This document shows, piece by piece, positions 35,138 through 44,310 of a stretch of DNA of 64,000 nucleotides (the stretch's first letter is position 1; each line of letters opens with the position of its first letter). The translations under genes were made by a program, and so were the position numbers. The notes under the pieces are model-generated. The model saw only the letters and a program-made list of their open reading frames with translations. It ran no database searches and had not been told where the DNA came from. The stretch is from assembly GCF_012912005.1 (NCBI RefSeq), contig NZ_JABBEA010000010.1, forward strand, positions 1-64,000. Reading direction: 5' to 3'. This stretch comes from Paenibacillus sp. SZ31. GTDB taxonomy: Bacteria > Bacillota > Bacilli > Paenibacillales > Paenibacillaceae.

Positions 35138-36856
35138 TCAGGTTATGACATCATCTGGTAGGATAAGACGCATCGTATCCCACTCCGACGGGGAGAATGT
35201 ACGCCATTCTATCTCAGATGTACGTTCACTTGAATCCAAAATACACCAACCGCTTAATGTCCATTCTTCACGCCCCTCCACCTGATGTGGAATGAGGTAT
35301 TGAGTGCAATCATCCTGTTGTATCCCCAACTTGGTCTGCCACTCAATGGCTTTGGCAGCAATCTGTCGTGCTGTTGAACTATGATATCGACGCCACTCCC
35401 TGTACCAGGTCTCCGGTATCTCCTCAACCCCCAACAGAGAGACCGTCTTCTCGATTACTGCATGATCACGTTCCATCCCATGCAGCAATGCAGGCACATC
35501 AACCAGACCTTGATTACCAGGTGTGTAAAAAGAAGAATATACACCGCTCAAGACATCTTTTTCGAATAACTTCTGATTCTCTGTGGGGCCTGTACTTGCC
35601 TCCATTACCTCCATGTTCCGCTCTACAGCCACTGATGCAGCATCAGCTTCCTTCCCCCAATCTGCTAATGCAATACGTACATTCTCCGGCACGCCTGTCA
35701 GGGCATATTGATCCAGAAACTCCATCACTTCATGTAATGCATGTCCTTTGGCTATGGCCAAAATGATCCGCTCTCTTGTCATGCGGTAGATGGATATCCG
35801 ATCACGCGTCACCCGCTCTGCGCATTGCTCCAGCATCCAGATTACATCAGGGCCTGCTTCCGGTGGCACCAACATTTCGAAATCTGGCTGCATGTAAAAT
35901 CCACACGACTCCGCCTCACCTACCGCCTCTTGACGTAAATTCAGCAGGCTCTGTGGTTCAATTAACCAACGGAATGCCATTGCTCCTGACTGATCTTCTC
36001 CAACATCACCATAACCCCAACCGGCCAGTGCATAAAGCCAGCCCCTGATCTGAGGTTCCAATGTCGAATTCACTGTACGACACCATACGTTCTTCCCTGG
36101 AGCAAGTACGGCCAATTGATGACGGAAATGCTGTAGCGCAGGCTCGGTATTCCCGTATCTGTCCACACAAGCTTGATATACCTCCCGATGCATCTGTCCC
36201 CATGAAAGCTTCAACCACTGTTGTAATTGATGATCTACGATCCGAATTCGGCCATCTTCCTTCTGAACCAGATTCAGACTGAGCAATAGATCGAGAAGGA
36301 TTGCAACGTGGATCGGATACAGATCCGAATGTTCATATCGGATGCCCAAACCATCAAAGTCTGTCGAAGATAGTACGGTGATCACACTTAATTTTTGAAC
36401 ACTTTTTTTATGTATAGTGCCCTTCCCTGTCAAAGGAAGTCCTTCTCTTTCGATCCACGCGATCAGATGAAGCAGCTCTGCAGCAATATCCGGCTTTCCC
36501 TCCTGTAGTACTTGAGCATGCTGTGCCATCTGTTCAACGGTTATGCCTACTCTTTGTGCGTAAGCAATCGTCAATGTCTCCATCAGCGAAGCAGGAATAT
36601 AGAATAATCGCTCCCCCCAACTCTTATATACAGATTCAATCCATCTTTGCTGCCTAAGGTTGACGAATGAAGAATTGGCTTCTGCGACACTTAGTCCTTC
36701 GATGGCCCACTGTTCTCGCGGCAGGAGGGAGGAAAACGGCTGACCGGCATGTTTGTGAAAAATTGCACCAAGCACTTTTTGTTCCACCGAAGCAAGCTTT
36801 GACCATGAATCAAGGTTCAGTACCACAGGCTCATCTATTGGTTCAAATGAAGACAT
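35138..36856 (-). CDS. Helicase_C_3 (XPB/Ssl2 N-terminal-like) domain protein, partner of XPB helicase
   Basis: A 572-residue protein without ATPase motifs. Residues about 318-400 (GFYMQPDFEMLVPPEAGP, then MLEQCAERVTRDRISIYRMT and a helix-rich end) match the Helicase_C_3 domain that in eukaryotic XPB lies N-terminal to the helicase. The first 300 residues look like winged-helix modules (for example 155-220). It starts 36 bp after the XPB gene with GAGGAGGG upstream, so the two are almost certainly one operon. In some bacteria, such as actinobacteria, such proteins also neighbour XPB. Role: probably DNA binding or regulation of the helicase; not shown. Confidence 0.8.
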   Translation of the reverse strand: MSSFEPIDEPVVLNLDSWSKLASVEQKVLGAIFHKHAGQPFSSLLPREQWAIEGLSVAEANSSFVNLRQQRWIESVYKSWGERLFYIPASLMETLTIAYAQRVGITVEQMAQHAQVLQEGKPDIAAELLHLIAWIEREGLPLTGKGTIHKKSVQKLSVITVLSSTDFDGLGIRYEHSDLYPIHVAILLDLLLSLNLVQKEDGRIRIVDHQLQQWLKLSWGQMHREVYQACVDRYGNTEPALQHFRHQLAVLAPGKNVWCRTVNSTLEPQIRGWLYALAGWGYGDVGEDQSGAMAFRWLIEPQSLLNLRQEAVGEAESCGFYMQPDFEMLVPPEAGPDVIWMLEQCAERVTRDRISIYRMTRERIILAIAKGHALHEVMEFLDQYALTGVPENVRIALADWGKEADAASVAVERNMEVMEASTGPTENQKLFEKDVLSGVYSSFYTPGNQGLVDVPALLHGMERDHAVIEKTVSLLGVEEIPETWYREWRRYHSSTARQIAAKAIEWQTKLGIQQDDCTQYLIPHQVEGREEWTLSGWCILDSSERTSEIEWRTFSPSEWDTMRLILPDDVIT

Positions 36857-36892
36857 ATCCCAATCCCTCCTCTTTTCGCGAGTATAAATGGA

Positions 36893-38587
36893 CTATTCGT
36901 TCTCGTACACAATGGCATATTCATATCCCTGCTCCACCAAGAACATCTGACGGTTTAAAGCAAACTCCTGTTCCTTACTATCCTCTGATACCAACGCATA
37001 GAAATATGCTTTGTTTTCTCCAGCTTTTGGTCTCAGAATTCTCCCCAAACGCTGTGCCTCTTCCTGCCTTGAACCGAAACTACCGGATATTTCAAGTGCT
37101 ACAGCGGCATCAGGCAGATCCACAGCAAAATTGGCAACCTTGGATACAACAATCGTTTTAATCTCTCCACGTCGAAAAGCGGCAAACCATTTTATTCGCT
37201 CTTGCTGCGACATTGTTCCTGAAATCAAAGGTGCTTCAATTTCCCGGGCAATCAACTCAAGTTGATCCAGATATTGTCCAATTACAAGTGTAGACAGATC
37301 GCGATGACGCTCCAGCAAACGTTTGACCACATGTACCTTCGCCGGATTCTCGGCAGCCAATCGAAATTGATGCTTAACCTCGGCTTGCAGATAATTCGAT
37401 CTTAGTTCTGGGGAGAACGGGATACGGATCTCCTGACATTGTACATCGGCAATCCATCCTTGCTGCTCCAACTGTTTCCACGGCATATCATAGAGCTTCG
37501 GCCCAATCAACGAGAATACATCCTGTTCACAGCCATCCTCTCGAACCAAGGTAGCCGTTAATCCCAGTCTTCGAGTAGCTTGAATATCCGCAGTTGCACG
37601 AAACACCGGGGCTGGCAGCAAATGCACTTCGTCATATATGATCAGACCCCATTGCCGCTCACTGAGCAGTTTGATATGGGTAAAATCAGCATCCTTGGAT
37701 TTCCGATGTGTAAGAATCTGATAGGTAGCTACAGTCACAGGTTTCACCTGTTTTTTCTGACCAGAATACTCACCGATCTGTTCGCTGGTAATCGTTGTTT
37801 TGTCTTGAATTTCCTGAATCCACTGTCGCACGGACGTCGTATTGGACGTTAAAATCAAGCATTCACATTGAATCCGCTCCAGAACGGCCATGCCAATGAC
37901 CGTTTTGCCTGCCCCGCAAGGCAGCACCAGCAATCCGCTTCCTCCCATGCCCTCACTGCCTTCGAATGCATCCACAGCCTCTCTCTGATAGGAACGCAAC
38001 GCAAATCGCTCTGAGTGGTCCCCTGAATCATTGGTTCGCCACTCGAATGAAAGTTTGGTTCCCTCCCGATATCCCACATAATCAAGTACCGGGTAACCCA
38101 GCCTTGTTAATTCCCTTTTCAATAACCCTCGTTGCTCTCCTGAGAGCAGAAGCTCATGAGCGTCTGTTCGTTCCATACGAAAGGCAGCTATTGTTTTCAA
38201 TCCGCTTAACTCATCCAGCAACCGCTCATCCTCACTGTAAAGGCGCATTCTGGCATGATCTGCTTGGGAATGCAGCTTTAATTTGCCGTACTGATCCATA
38301 ATCCTCTGAACATCCTGTATGAGTGCAGCAGGCACGTTCCAGCGAGATACCAACTCCAGACTTGCGATGACCTGATCTGCATTCCATCCCAGTGCAGCGG
38401 CATTCCAGAGCGACAACGGAGTGATTCGATAGGTATGAAACGCCGCCGGTGTCTTGACCAGCTCTGAATACTTCCCGAGCTGCTCTCTTGCTCTTTCGAA
38501 TCCGGGGTGTCCGACTTCCAGCAAAACCGTAAAATCCCGCTGAACGATACAAGCATCCGTTCTCTCTGTATGTTCTGTTCCTTCCAT
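36893..38587 (-). CDS. Bacterial XPB-type DNA helicase
   Basis: A 564-residue superfamily 2 helicase. An N-terminal domain (1-190) precedes the Q-motif region RSYQREAV (198-205), Walker A LPCGAGKT (222-229), DEVH (319-322), TATLVREDG with the XPB-specific RED triad (349-351), and motif VI QRLGRILRP (512-520). The RED motif and overall order identify it as XPB rather than RecQ, UvrB or RecG type. Bacterial XPB proteins unwind 3'-5' in vitro, but their cellular role is unsettled. AGGAGG lies 8 bases before the ATG. First gene of a two-gene unit with the Helicase_C_3 protein. Confidence 0.9.
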   Translation of the reverse strand: MEGTEHTERTDACIVQRDFTVLLEVGHPGFERAREQLGKYSELVKTPAAFHTYRITPLSLWNAAALGWNADQVIASLELVSRWNVPAALIQDVQRIMDQYGKLKLHSQADHARMRLYSEDERLLDELSGLKTIAAFRMERTDAHELLLSGEQRGLLKRELTRLGYPVLDYVGYREGTKLSFEWRTNDSGDHSERFALRSYQREAVDAFEGSEGMGGSGLLVLPCGAGKTVIGMAVLERIQCECLILTSNTTSVRQWIQEIQDKTTITSEQIGEYSGQKKQVKPVTVATYQILTHRKSKDADFTHIKLLSERQWGLIIYDEVHLLPAPVFRATADIQATRRLGLTATLVREDGCEQDVFSLIGPKLYDMPWKQLEQQGWIADVQCQEIRIPFSPELRSNYLQAEVKHQFRLAAENPAKVHVVKRLLERHRDLSTLVIGQYLDQLELIAREIEAPLISGTMSQQERIKWFAAFRRGEIKTIVVSKVANFAVDLPDAAVALEISGSFGSRQEEAQRLGRILRPKAGENKAYFYALVSEDSKEQEFALNRQMFLVEQGYEYAIVYENE

Positions 38588-38657
38588 TCGAAACTTCCTC
38601 CTATCACAAAAAAGTCCAGTTCCGGCAGCTTCCGAAAATGAACCTCCATAATTTCGA

Positions 38658-38710
38658 GTTCAAAAAGTCTAATTTTCAGTACCGAGAAGATGGACTTTTT
38701 GAACAACCTC
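38658..38710. repeat. Dispersed palindromic repeat, copy 2 (full palindrome upstream of XPB)
   Basis: GTTCAAAAAGTC (38658-38669) and GACTTTTTGAAC (38693-38704) are perfect 12-bp inverted repeats around a 23-base loop; the right arm continues to the shared 18-mer ending at 38710. It lies about 70 bp upstream of the XPB start. Confidence 0.85.
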
Positions 38711-38723
38711 TATAAAAATCCAC

Positions 38724-38762
38724 AAAAAAACATCCTGCCCATACCTAGGTATTAACAGGATG
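38724..38762 (-). terminator. Terminator of the M20 amidohydrolase gene
   Basis: CATCCTG and CAGGATG pair, enclosing a second palindrome ATACCTAGGTAT, with a seven-T run on the minus strand. Confidence 0.88.
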
Positions 38763-38779
38763 CCCAACTGCATCTAAAG

Positions 38780-39949
38780 TCATTCGGCTGTGTAACCCTT
38801 AGCCATGGCGATAAATAATCTAACGGCTGTCTGCATCGCATCTTCATCAAAATCAAACATCGGATGATGATGCGGATAGATCGCATTTTTATCCGGATTA
38901 CCCGCTCCAACAAACATAAAGCACCCTGGAACCTTCTGCAGATAATACGCAAAATCTTCCGCTGGCATCAGCATCGGCGACGTTTGCACTCGTTCTGCCC
39001 CAAATACTTCTGTAGCCTCCCTGAAGAAACGCGCTGTTTCCAGTTCATCATTCACCACAGGCGGATATCCCATAATATATTTCACTTGAGTCTCGGCCCC
39101 GTACGCAGCCCCTGTCTGGGCCACCATAGTAAGCACCCGCTCTTTCATCCCATTTCGGGTCTCTTCATCAAACGTTCTTACCGTACCGCTCATTTTGCAC
39201 TGCTCTGCAATCACGTTTTGAGCGGAGCCAGCCTGCATTGTGCCAATGGTCAACACCGCCGGTTGCAATGGATCAACCGAACGACTGACAACGGTCTGAA
39301 GCTGCATCACAAGCGCAGAACCCGCGATAAGACTGTCTATCGTGGATTGCGGCATGCCACCATGTCCACCTTTTCCTTTGATCTCAATGTAAAAGTCGTC
39401 CGCCGCTGCCATCATCGGTCCTGCTTTACTGGCAACAACACCTACAGGCAACGGGGTCCACAGATGAATGCCGTATATGACGTCCACGCCTTCAAGCGCA
39501 CCATCCGCAATGACCTGGACTGCACCGCCCGGAAGCAATTCTTCTGCTGGCTGGAACAAAAAGCGAATCTCGCCTCGGATCTCCTGCTTGTGACGACTGA
39601 AATACAATGCCGTACCAAGCAAGATCGAGATATGACCATCGTGGCCGCATGCATGCATCGCTCCTGCTTGTTGTGACGCATATTCGATATTCTTCTCATC
39701 CTGAATAGGCAATGCGTCCATATCGGCCCGCAGCATGACGACAGGCCCTGGCTTGTCCCCACGAATCGTACCGATGACCCCGTGACCGCCTACATGACGC
39801 TTCACTTCAACGCCAAAGCTCTCCAACATATCCGCTACAAAAGAGGATGTCTTCTCCTCATGAAAGGAAACCTCAGGATTGCGATGAAGGTGACGCCGCC
39901 ATTCCACCATGTGGATCTGCAGATCTTCCCACCATATATTATTAGTCAT
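38780..39949 (-). CDS. M20 family amidohydrolase/peptidase
   Basis: A 389-residue metal-dependent hydrolase of the hippurate hydrolase/N-acyl-amino-acid deacylase type. Motifs: RRHLHRNPEVSFHE, the metal-binding MHACGHDGH, the catalytic QPAEELLPGG, and the dimerisation GGHGGMPQSTIDS. The C-terminal PMLMPAEDFAYYLQKVPG closes the active site. Substrate cannot be told from sequence; related enzymes act on N-acetyl-DAP, hippurate or N-acyl-cysteine. The ATG at 39949 follows GGTGGAGAG and gives MTNNIWWEDL. Confidence 0.9.
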   Translation of the reverse strand: MTNNIWWEDLQIHMVEWRRHLHRNPEVSFHEEKTSSFVADMLESFGVEVKRHVGGHGVIGTIRGDKPGPVVMLRADMDALPIQDEKNIEYASQQAGAMHACGHDGHISILLGTALYFSRHKQEIRGEIRFLFQPAEELLPGGAVQVIADGALEGVDVIYGIHLWTPLPVGVVASKAGPMMAAADDFYIEIKGKGGHGGMPQSTIDSLIAGSALVMQLQTVVSRSVDPLQPAVLTIGTMQAGSAQNVIAEQCKMSGTVRTFDEETRNGMKERVLTMVAQTGAAYGAETQVKYIMGYPPVVNDELETARFFREATEVFGAERVQTSPMLMPAEDFAYYLQKVPGCFMFVGAGNPDKNAIYPHHHPMFDFDEDAMQTAVRLFIAMAKGYTAE

Positions 39950-40159
39950 GTCTCTCCACCCTTTCAATCTTGAACGGGACTTTGATCAAGCCCGAACCTT
40001 CCTCTTCAAACCTATTGCTGTATATTGTAGCAGAATTGGAAGAAAACCGATACGAAACACCCCTGGAAAGCTTGCACGGGAAGGGGAAACATACTATCAT
40101 GAACTAGAGAAATGCACGAGAAATTACACTCGGAAGCTTATGAGGAGGATCAGACGCTT

Positions 40160-40507
40160 ATGATTTTTGAGAATACAGGCTTGGATGGCTTGAAGAGCGA
40201 CTTGGCATACCTGGATGAGAGCGCCGAGAAAGTCGGATTTGTCCGGTGGCAATGGGAATATTACCGTGCTACATATGACTACAAAATTGAAGATGAACAA
40301 ACCAAATCAGAATACTTTGTACGCATTAATACCCGCGCAGTGGAAGGAAAATTGGAAAAACCGGATACCGTTCTTGCTGTTGAAGCCGTTTATCTTGGCA
40401 AAGCCACCTTCCCTCACGGTCTGGATTATGACTCTTCCGTTCCACAGCCAGTCGTGAAGCTGGCAGCCGAAAAATTACAGCAGCTTAAAGAACTGCTGGA
40501 AGCATAG
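40160..40507 (+). CDS. YugN-like family protein
   Basis: A 115-residue soluble protein beginning MIFENTGLDGLKSDLAYLDE, with FVRWQWEYYRATYDYKIED and LGKATFPHGLDYDSSVP, the pattern of the YugN-like family. Function unknown. AGGAGGA lies 10 bases before the ATG at 40160. It is 13 bp upstream of ftsW and should be cotranscribed with it. Confidence 0.8.
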   Translation: MIFENTGLDGLKSDLAYLDESAEKVGFVRWQWEYYRATYDYKIEDEQTKSEYFVRINTRAVEGKLEKPDTVLAVEAVYLGKATFPHGLDYDSSVPQPVVKLAAEKLQQLKELLEA

Positions 40508-40520
40508 GCTGGGCCAAACG

Positions 40521-41810
40521 ATGAAACAACAATCGGCCCAAACGAAAACGAAGAGAGGCACGCCGGATTTTCAACTGCTAATCCTCACTTTATTGTTGGT
40601 GGGCTTCGGACTGGTGATGGTATTCAGCTCCAGTTCCAGCATTGCAATCGCAAGCGAAAGATTTAACAATGATGCCCTGTTCTTCACGAAAAAACAACTT
40701 ATGTGGGCGATTATCGGTCTATTTGGCATGTTCTTTGCCATGAATATCCGCTTCAACAAGTACAAAAAGCTCTATGCACCCTTTTTCCTGCTCACTACGG
40801 TCATGCTGGTGATTGTATTGATCTCAGGCGCAGTATTGAACGGTGCACGAAGCTGGATTCACATTTTCGGGTTCAGTCTTCAGCCTGCAGAGTTCGCAAA
40901 AATTGCTATCATTCTATATCTCTCTGCTCTTATCACCAAAAAAGGTGAGAAATTCAGGGTTTTCAAGACAGGTTATTTCCCCGTCTTGTTCATCGTTGGA
41001 TTCATCGCAGGACTGATCATGTTGCAACCAGACTTTGGTACCACCTTCATCCTGGTGTCCACCTGTGGTCTCTTGATCTATGCCGGTGGCGCCAGTATGA
41101 AACATATCCTGGGTTCGATTCTCTTGGTTGTACTCGGTGGAGCACTGGCGTTCGGAGCGAATTCCCTGTTCTCTTCCATGTCTCCTTCAGACACGACGAC
41201 TGCCACAACAGCAGTCACTGCGGAGCAGAACTACAAGATCGGACGTATTCAGGCTTTTCTTGATCCATTATCTGATATTAATGGCGGAAGTCTTAACCTC
41301 TATCGCTCTCTTGTGGCCATTGGTGATGGCGGCATGACGGGTTCCGGGATTGGACAAGGTACGATGAAGCTGCACTATTTGCCAAATGCGTATAATGACT
41401 TTATTTTCTCCGTAATTGGGGAAGAACTCGGATTCATCGGAAGTACATTATTCCTGCTGGTTTATCTGTACTTCATCTGGCGAGGAATTATTGTATCTCT
41501 ACGTTGTCCCGATCCATTCGGAACACTAGTCGGCATAGGCATCATGGGACTGATCGCGATACAGGCATTCATCAACATTGGCGGTGTAACTCAGACCATT
41601 CCGGTTACAGGGGTCACACTTCCGTTTATCAGTTATGGGGGTACCTCACTCTTTGTGATGATGGTCGCCATGGGCATTTTGCTGAGTATCTCGCGTACCA
41701 ACAACCTGGATGTGATCAAGGAAGAGAAAACCAAGTCCGTGACTGTACAGACACAGACTCGCACCTCTCCCGCTCTTCGTTCACGGGAGTCCATCCGTCG
41801 GATTCGGTAA
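40521..41810 (+). CDS. ftsW: SEDS peptidoglycan glycosyltransferase FtsW
   Basis: FtsW polymerises septal glycan strands from lipid II with a class B PBP. The 429-residue protein has about ten membrane helices; visible SEDS features are GARSWI followed by GFSLQPAEFAKIA, LQPDFGTT, the extracellular loop with the conserved Asp (FLDPLSDINGGSLNLYRSL), NDFIFSVIGEELGF and the C-terminal PVTGVTLPFISYGGTS. The tail is Arg/Thr-rich. ylaN lies nearby as in Bacillus, supporting FtsW over RodA/SpoVE, although SEDS paralogues are hard to separate by eye. Confidence 0.9.
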   Translation: MKQQSAQTKTKRGTPDFQLLILTLLLVGFGLVMVFSSSSSIAIASERFNNDALFFTKKQLMWAIIGLFGMFFAMNIRFNKYKKLYAPFFLLTTVMLVIVLISGAVLNGARSWIHIFGFSLQPAEFAKIAIILYLSALITKKGEKFRVFKTGYFPVLFIVGFIAGLIMLQPDFGTTFILVSTCGLLIYAGGASMKHILGSILLVVLGGALAFGANSLFSSMSPSDTTTATTAVTAEQNYKIGRIQAFLDPLSDINGGSLNLYRSLVAIGDGGMTGSGIGQGTMKLHYLPNAYNDFIFSVIGEELGFIGSTLFLLVYLYFIWRGIIVSLRCPDPFGTLVGIGIMGLIAIQAFINIGGVTQTIPVTGVTLPFISYGGTSLFVMMVAMGILLSISRTNNLDVIKEEKTKSVTVQTQTRTSPALRSRESIRRIR

Positions 41811-41864
41811 ACGGGACTGGTCATCAAGGAACGGAACACGTCTCCATTCAAAATAAAAAGCTAA

Positions 41865-41911
41865 CACAAAAAAGGCTGTGCACCCCATCGGATGCGCAGC
41901 CTTCTTGTGTG
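41865..41911 (+). terminator. ftsW terminator
   Basis: AAGGCTGTGC pairs with GCGCAGCCTT (one mismatch) inside an outer ACACAA/TTGTGT pairing. It lies between convergent ftsW and the Asp23 gene; a run of A on the left makes it usable for the minus strand too. Confidence 0.75.
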
Positions 41912-41988
41912 TACTTGGTACACTCTGTCTATCAAGATGAAGAACAAAGCCAATATCACCTCTGTACTCCATTGCGGATTGCGAAATT

Positions 41989-42351
41989 TTACAGATCGTC
42001 GCCTTTGAAAGATACGCCTTCTACCTTTACATTGACTTCAACCACACGTAATCCGGTCATGGTCTCTACCGCTTCTCTTACATTCTGCTGAAGCATACGG
42101 GAAACTTCATGAATCGGGGTTTCGTACAGGACGATGATGCGCAGGTCAATGGCTGCTTCTAGCTGGCCGACCTCAACGCTCACGCCTTTCTGTACGTTTT
42201 TACCGCTGAGTCGCTTCGCCCAGCCCTCTGACAATCCTCCAGACATTGCGGCAATTCCGGGCGTTTCCATTGCAGCCATTCCGGCAATTTTCGCAACCAC
42301 GTCATCGGCAATCCGGATGTTTCCGCTCTCCAGTTGAAGTTGTTCTGCCAT
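41989..42351 (-). CDS. Asp23/Gls24 (YloU-like) envelope stress protein
   Basis: A 120-residue protein with the Asp23 signature: NIRIADDVVAKIAGMAAMET near the start, a Gly/Lys-rich middle, LRIIVLYETPIHEVSRML, and VVEVNVKVEGVSF at the end. Family members are cytosolic proteins attached at the membrane and linked to cell-envelope stress. GGAGGATGTGGC precedes the ATG. Its B. subtilis counterpart YloU is encoded between rpmB and yloV; here that place lacks it. Confidence 0.92.
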   Translation of the reverse strand: MAEQLQLESGNIRIADDVVAKIAGMAAMETPGIAAMSGGLSEGWAKRLSGKNVQKGVSVEVGQLEAAIDLRIIVLYETPIHEVSRMLQQNVREAVETMTGLRVVEVNVKVEGVSFKGDDL

Positions 42352-42535
42352 GCCACATCCTCCTTCACTTCGTTACTCGTATTTTAAATCCTTTCCACCC
42401 CAAAAAGCAAATTAAACTCAAAAAGATGCGTTTACAACCTACCACCATTTGGTTATATTGAAATATGAAAATAATCTCATAAGCGTTTTACAATGCAATT
42501 TCAAAACAAAATATTTTATGACCGAGGTGTTTGTT

Positions 42536-43606
42536 GTGAGAAACCGGATTTCATCCATTTTACTGATTGCTTTCTTTGCACTCAGTGCCATCGCCCACTA
42601 CATGAAATGGGATTCGATTCTACAGTTCGTGATTTCAGCCATTTCGGTTATTTTTGTGGCCGGTTTTTTAGGCAAAGCCACCGAAAATGTTGCCCACTAC
42701 GCCGGACAGCGGCTGGGTGGATTCTTGAATGCGACCTTCGGCAATGCCGCCGAATTGATTATCGCCATTTTCCTCGTGAAAGAGGGACTGTTCGACATGG
42801 TCAAAGCAAGTCTGACAGGCTCCATCATCGGAAATTTGCTGTTAGTGCTCGGGTTAAGTATTTTTGCTGGAGGACTCAAGTTTAAAATCCAGAATTATAA
42901 TGTTTCACTCGCAGGTCTGAATGGTTCCCTGATGATTGTTGCCATCATTGCCCTGTTTATTCCTGCAGTCTTTCTCAATACACATTCCATTACACAGAAA
43001 GACACGAATACACTAAGTCTCATTGTGGCCGGGTTGCTCATCCTCGCGTACATCGCCTGGTTACTGTTCTCCATGGTGACGCACAAGAACTATCTTGCGG
43101 ACGTCACTGAGGATCGTGATGAAGAGCTACCGCATGAGCATGCTCCGGCATGGTCCAAGAAAAAATCAATTCTCTACCTTGTGCTCGCGACGGTCATGGT
43201 TGCCTTTGTCAGTGAATGGCTGGTCGGCACGCTCGAAGTATTCACTTCGGAATTTGGTCTTAGCGAACTGTTTGTCGGTGCATTCCTTGTGGCAATCATC
43301 GGTAATGCAGCGGAACACAGTGCGGCCATCATGCTTGCCATGAAAAATAAAATCGGAGCAGCCGTCGAGATTGCTGTCGGCAGCAGCTTGCAGATTGCAC
43401 TCTTCGTTGCCCCTGTTCTGATTTTTGTCAGCTACTTCACAGGCAGAACCATGGATATCGTGTTTACAACGATTGAACTGGTCGCCATCGGCGTATCCGT
43501 ATTTATTGCGAAGTCGATCACCCAAGATGGTTCTACGAACTGGTATGAGGGTCTACTTCTGCTCGTCGTATATATCATTCTGGGCGTATCTTTCTTCCTG
43601 GTATAA
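42536..43606 (+). CDS. Calcium/proton exchanger (CaCA/CAX family)
   Basis: A 356-residue antiporter with about 11 membrane helices and two inverted CaCA repeats carrying the ion-binding helices NATFGNAAELIIAIF (alpha-1) and GNAAEHSAAIMLAMKNK (alpha-2). An acidic/His loop (ADVTEDRDEELPHEH) separates the halves. It resembles YfkE/ChaA of B. subtilis and exports Ca2+. The GTG at 42536 is chosen since GAGGTG lies 6 bases upstream, giving MRNRISSILLIAFF; longer frames upstream lack a site. Confidence 0.92.
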   Translation: MRNRISSILLIAFFALSAIAHYMKWDSILQFVISAISVIFVAGFLGKATENVAHYAGQRLGGFLNATFGNAAELIIAIFLVKEGLFDMVKASLTGSIIGNLLLVLGLSIFAGGLKFKIQNYNVSLAGLNGSLMIVAIIALFIPAVFLNTHSITQKDTNTLSLIVAGLLILAYIAWLLFSMVTHKNYLADVTEDRDEELPHEHAPAWSKKKSILYLVLATVMVAFVSEWLVGTLEVFTSEFGLSELFVGAFLVAIIGNAAEHSAAIMLAMKNKIGAAVEIAVGSSLQIALFVAPVLIFVSYFTGRTMDIVFTTIELVAIGVSVFIAKSITQDGSTNWYEGLLLLVVYIILGVSFFLV

Positions 43607-43646
43607 CCCTTCCCTCAGCAAACTAGCATTAAAATAAACAAGCCAT

Positions 43647-43683
43647 AAGAGACAGCTCGAATATCCATATCGAGCTGTCTCTT
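43647..43683 (+). terminator. Palindromic terminator-like hairpin after the Ca2+/H+ exchanger gene
   Basis: AAGAGACAGCTCG and CGAGCTGTCTCTT are perfect 13-bp arms around ATATCCATAT, but only a weak T tract (CTTCGCTT) follows. Confidence 0.65.
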
Positions 43684-43733
43684 CGCTTATACGCGTCTTC
43701 GGAGTGACTTGCATCACAATCAATTCAGACGCA

Positions 43734-43763
43734 CAAAAAAAGCATGCATTAACGCCTGCATGC
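43734..43763 (-). terminator. ylaN terminator
   Basis: GCATGCA and TGCATGC form the stem and the minus strand runs into seven T residues. Confidence 0.85.
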
Positions 43764-43791
43764 CTTCTATTCTGACCCGCACAATTGCAGG

Positions 43792-44085
43792 CTATTGCTC
43801 ATTCTTTTTGTTCAAGGCTTCATATAAAATGGCCAAATTCCGCTCAAGCGCGCTAACCAGCTGCTTACCTGCACCTTCTGGAAGGAGCCCTGCACGAACA
43901 GCAAAGTCAACTTCCTTGGAGAACCCATACATCTGTGTATCCAATACTTCCTCATAGAGAGGGCAGTAGCGGGTAGCCAGATTCTCCATCTGTACTTCAA
44001 TAAGCTTCTGTATTTTATCTGCATCTTCTTGAAGAAGACTGATCGCTTTCAAATTCAGCTGGTCCTGCAGATCAGATGAAGTCAT
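43792..44085 (-). CDS. ylaN: YlaN family protein (DUF1507), iron-linked Fur modulator
   Basis: A 97-residue helical protein matching B. subtilis YlaN closely: ADKIQKLIEVQMENL, CPLYEEVLDTQMYGFSKEVD and FAVRAGLLPEGAGKQL. YlaN homologues have been reported to bind Fe(II) and to interact with Fur, easing repression; that is family knowledge. The ATG at 44085 follows GGGGGG and gives MTSSDLQDQL. It has its own terminator; ftsW is close by as in Bacillus. Confidence 0.93.
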   Translation of the reverse strand: MTSSDLQDQLNLKAISLLQEDADKIQKLIEVQMENLATRYCPLYEEVLDTQMYGFSKEVDFAVRAGLLPEGAGKQLVSALERNLAILYEALNKKNEQ

Positions 44086-44264
44086 GCATTTTTCCCCCCT
44101 ATGTCCCAAAAATCGCGTAAAGACGTTCTACCTCTAATATTAGACGAAATGGAGAGCTAATACAAGAACCTGACCAAAATAAGCCCACAAAGTGAAGCCT
44201 TCTCTTGTAGCTTATTCCCCCTGTTCCAGGGATGTCCAGATGAGTGCTCAGGTCATGTAATGCC

Positions 44265-44296
44265 AAAAAACACCCCTGCCAAAAAAGGCAGAGGTG
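44265..44296 (-). terminator. Terminator of the HPr-like gene
   Basis: CACCCCTGCC and GGCAGAGGTG pair around six A residues, and the minus strand ends in six T residues. Confidence 0.88.
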
Positions 44297-44310
44297 CTTC
44301 TTGAGAGCTA

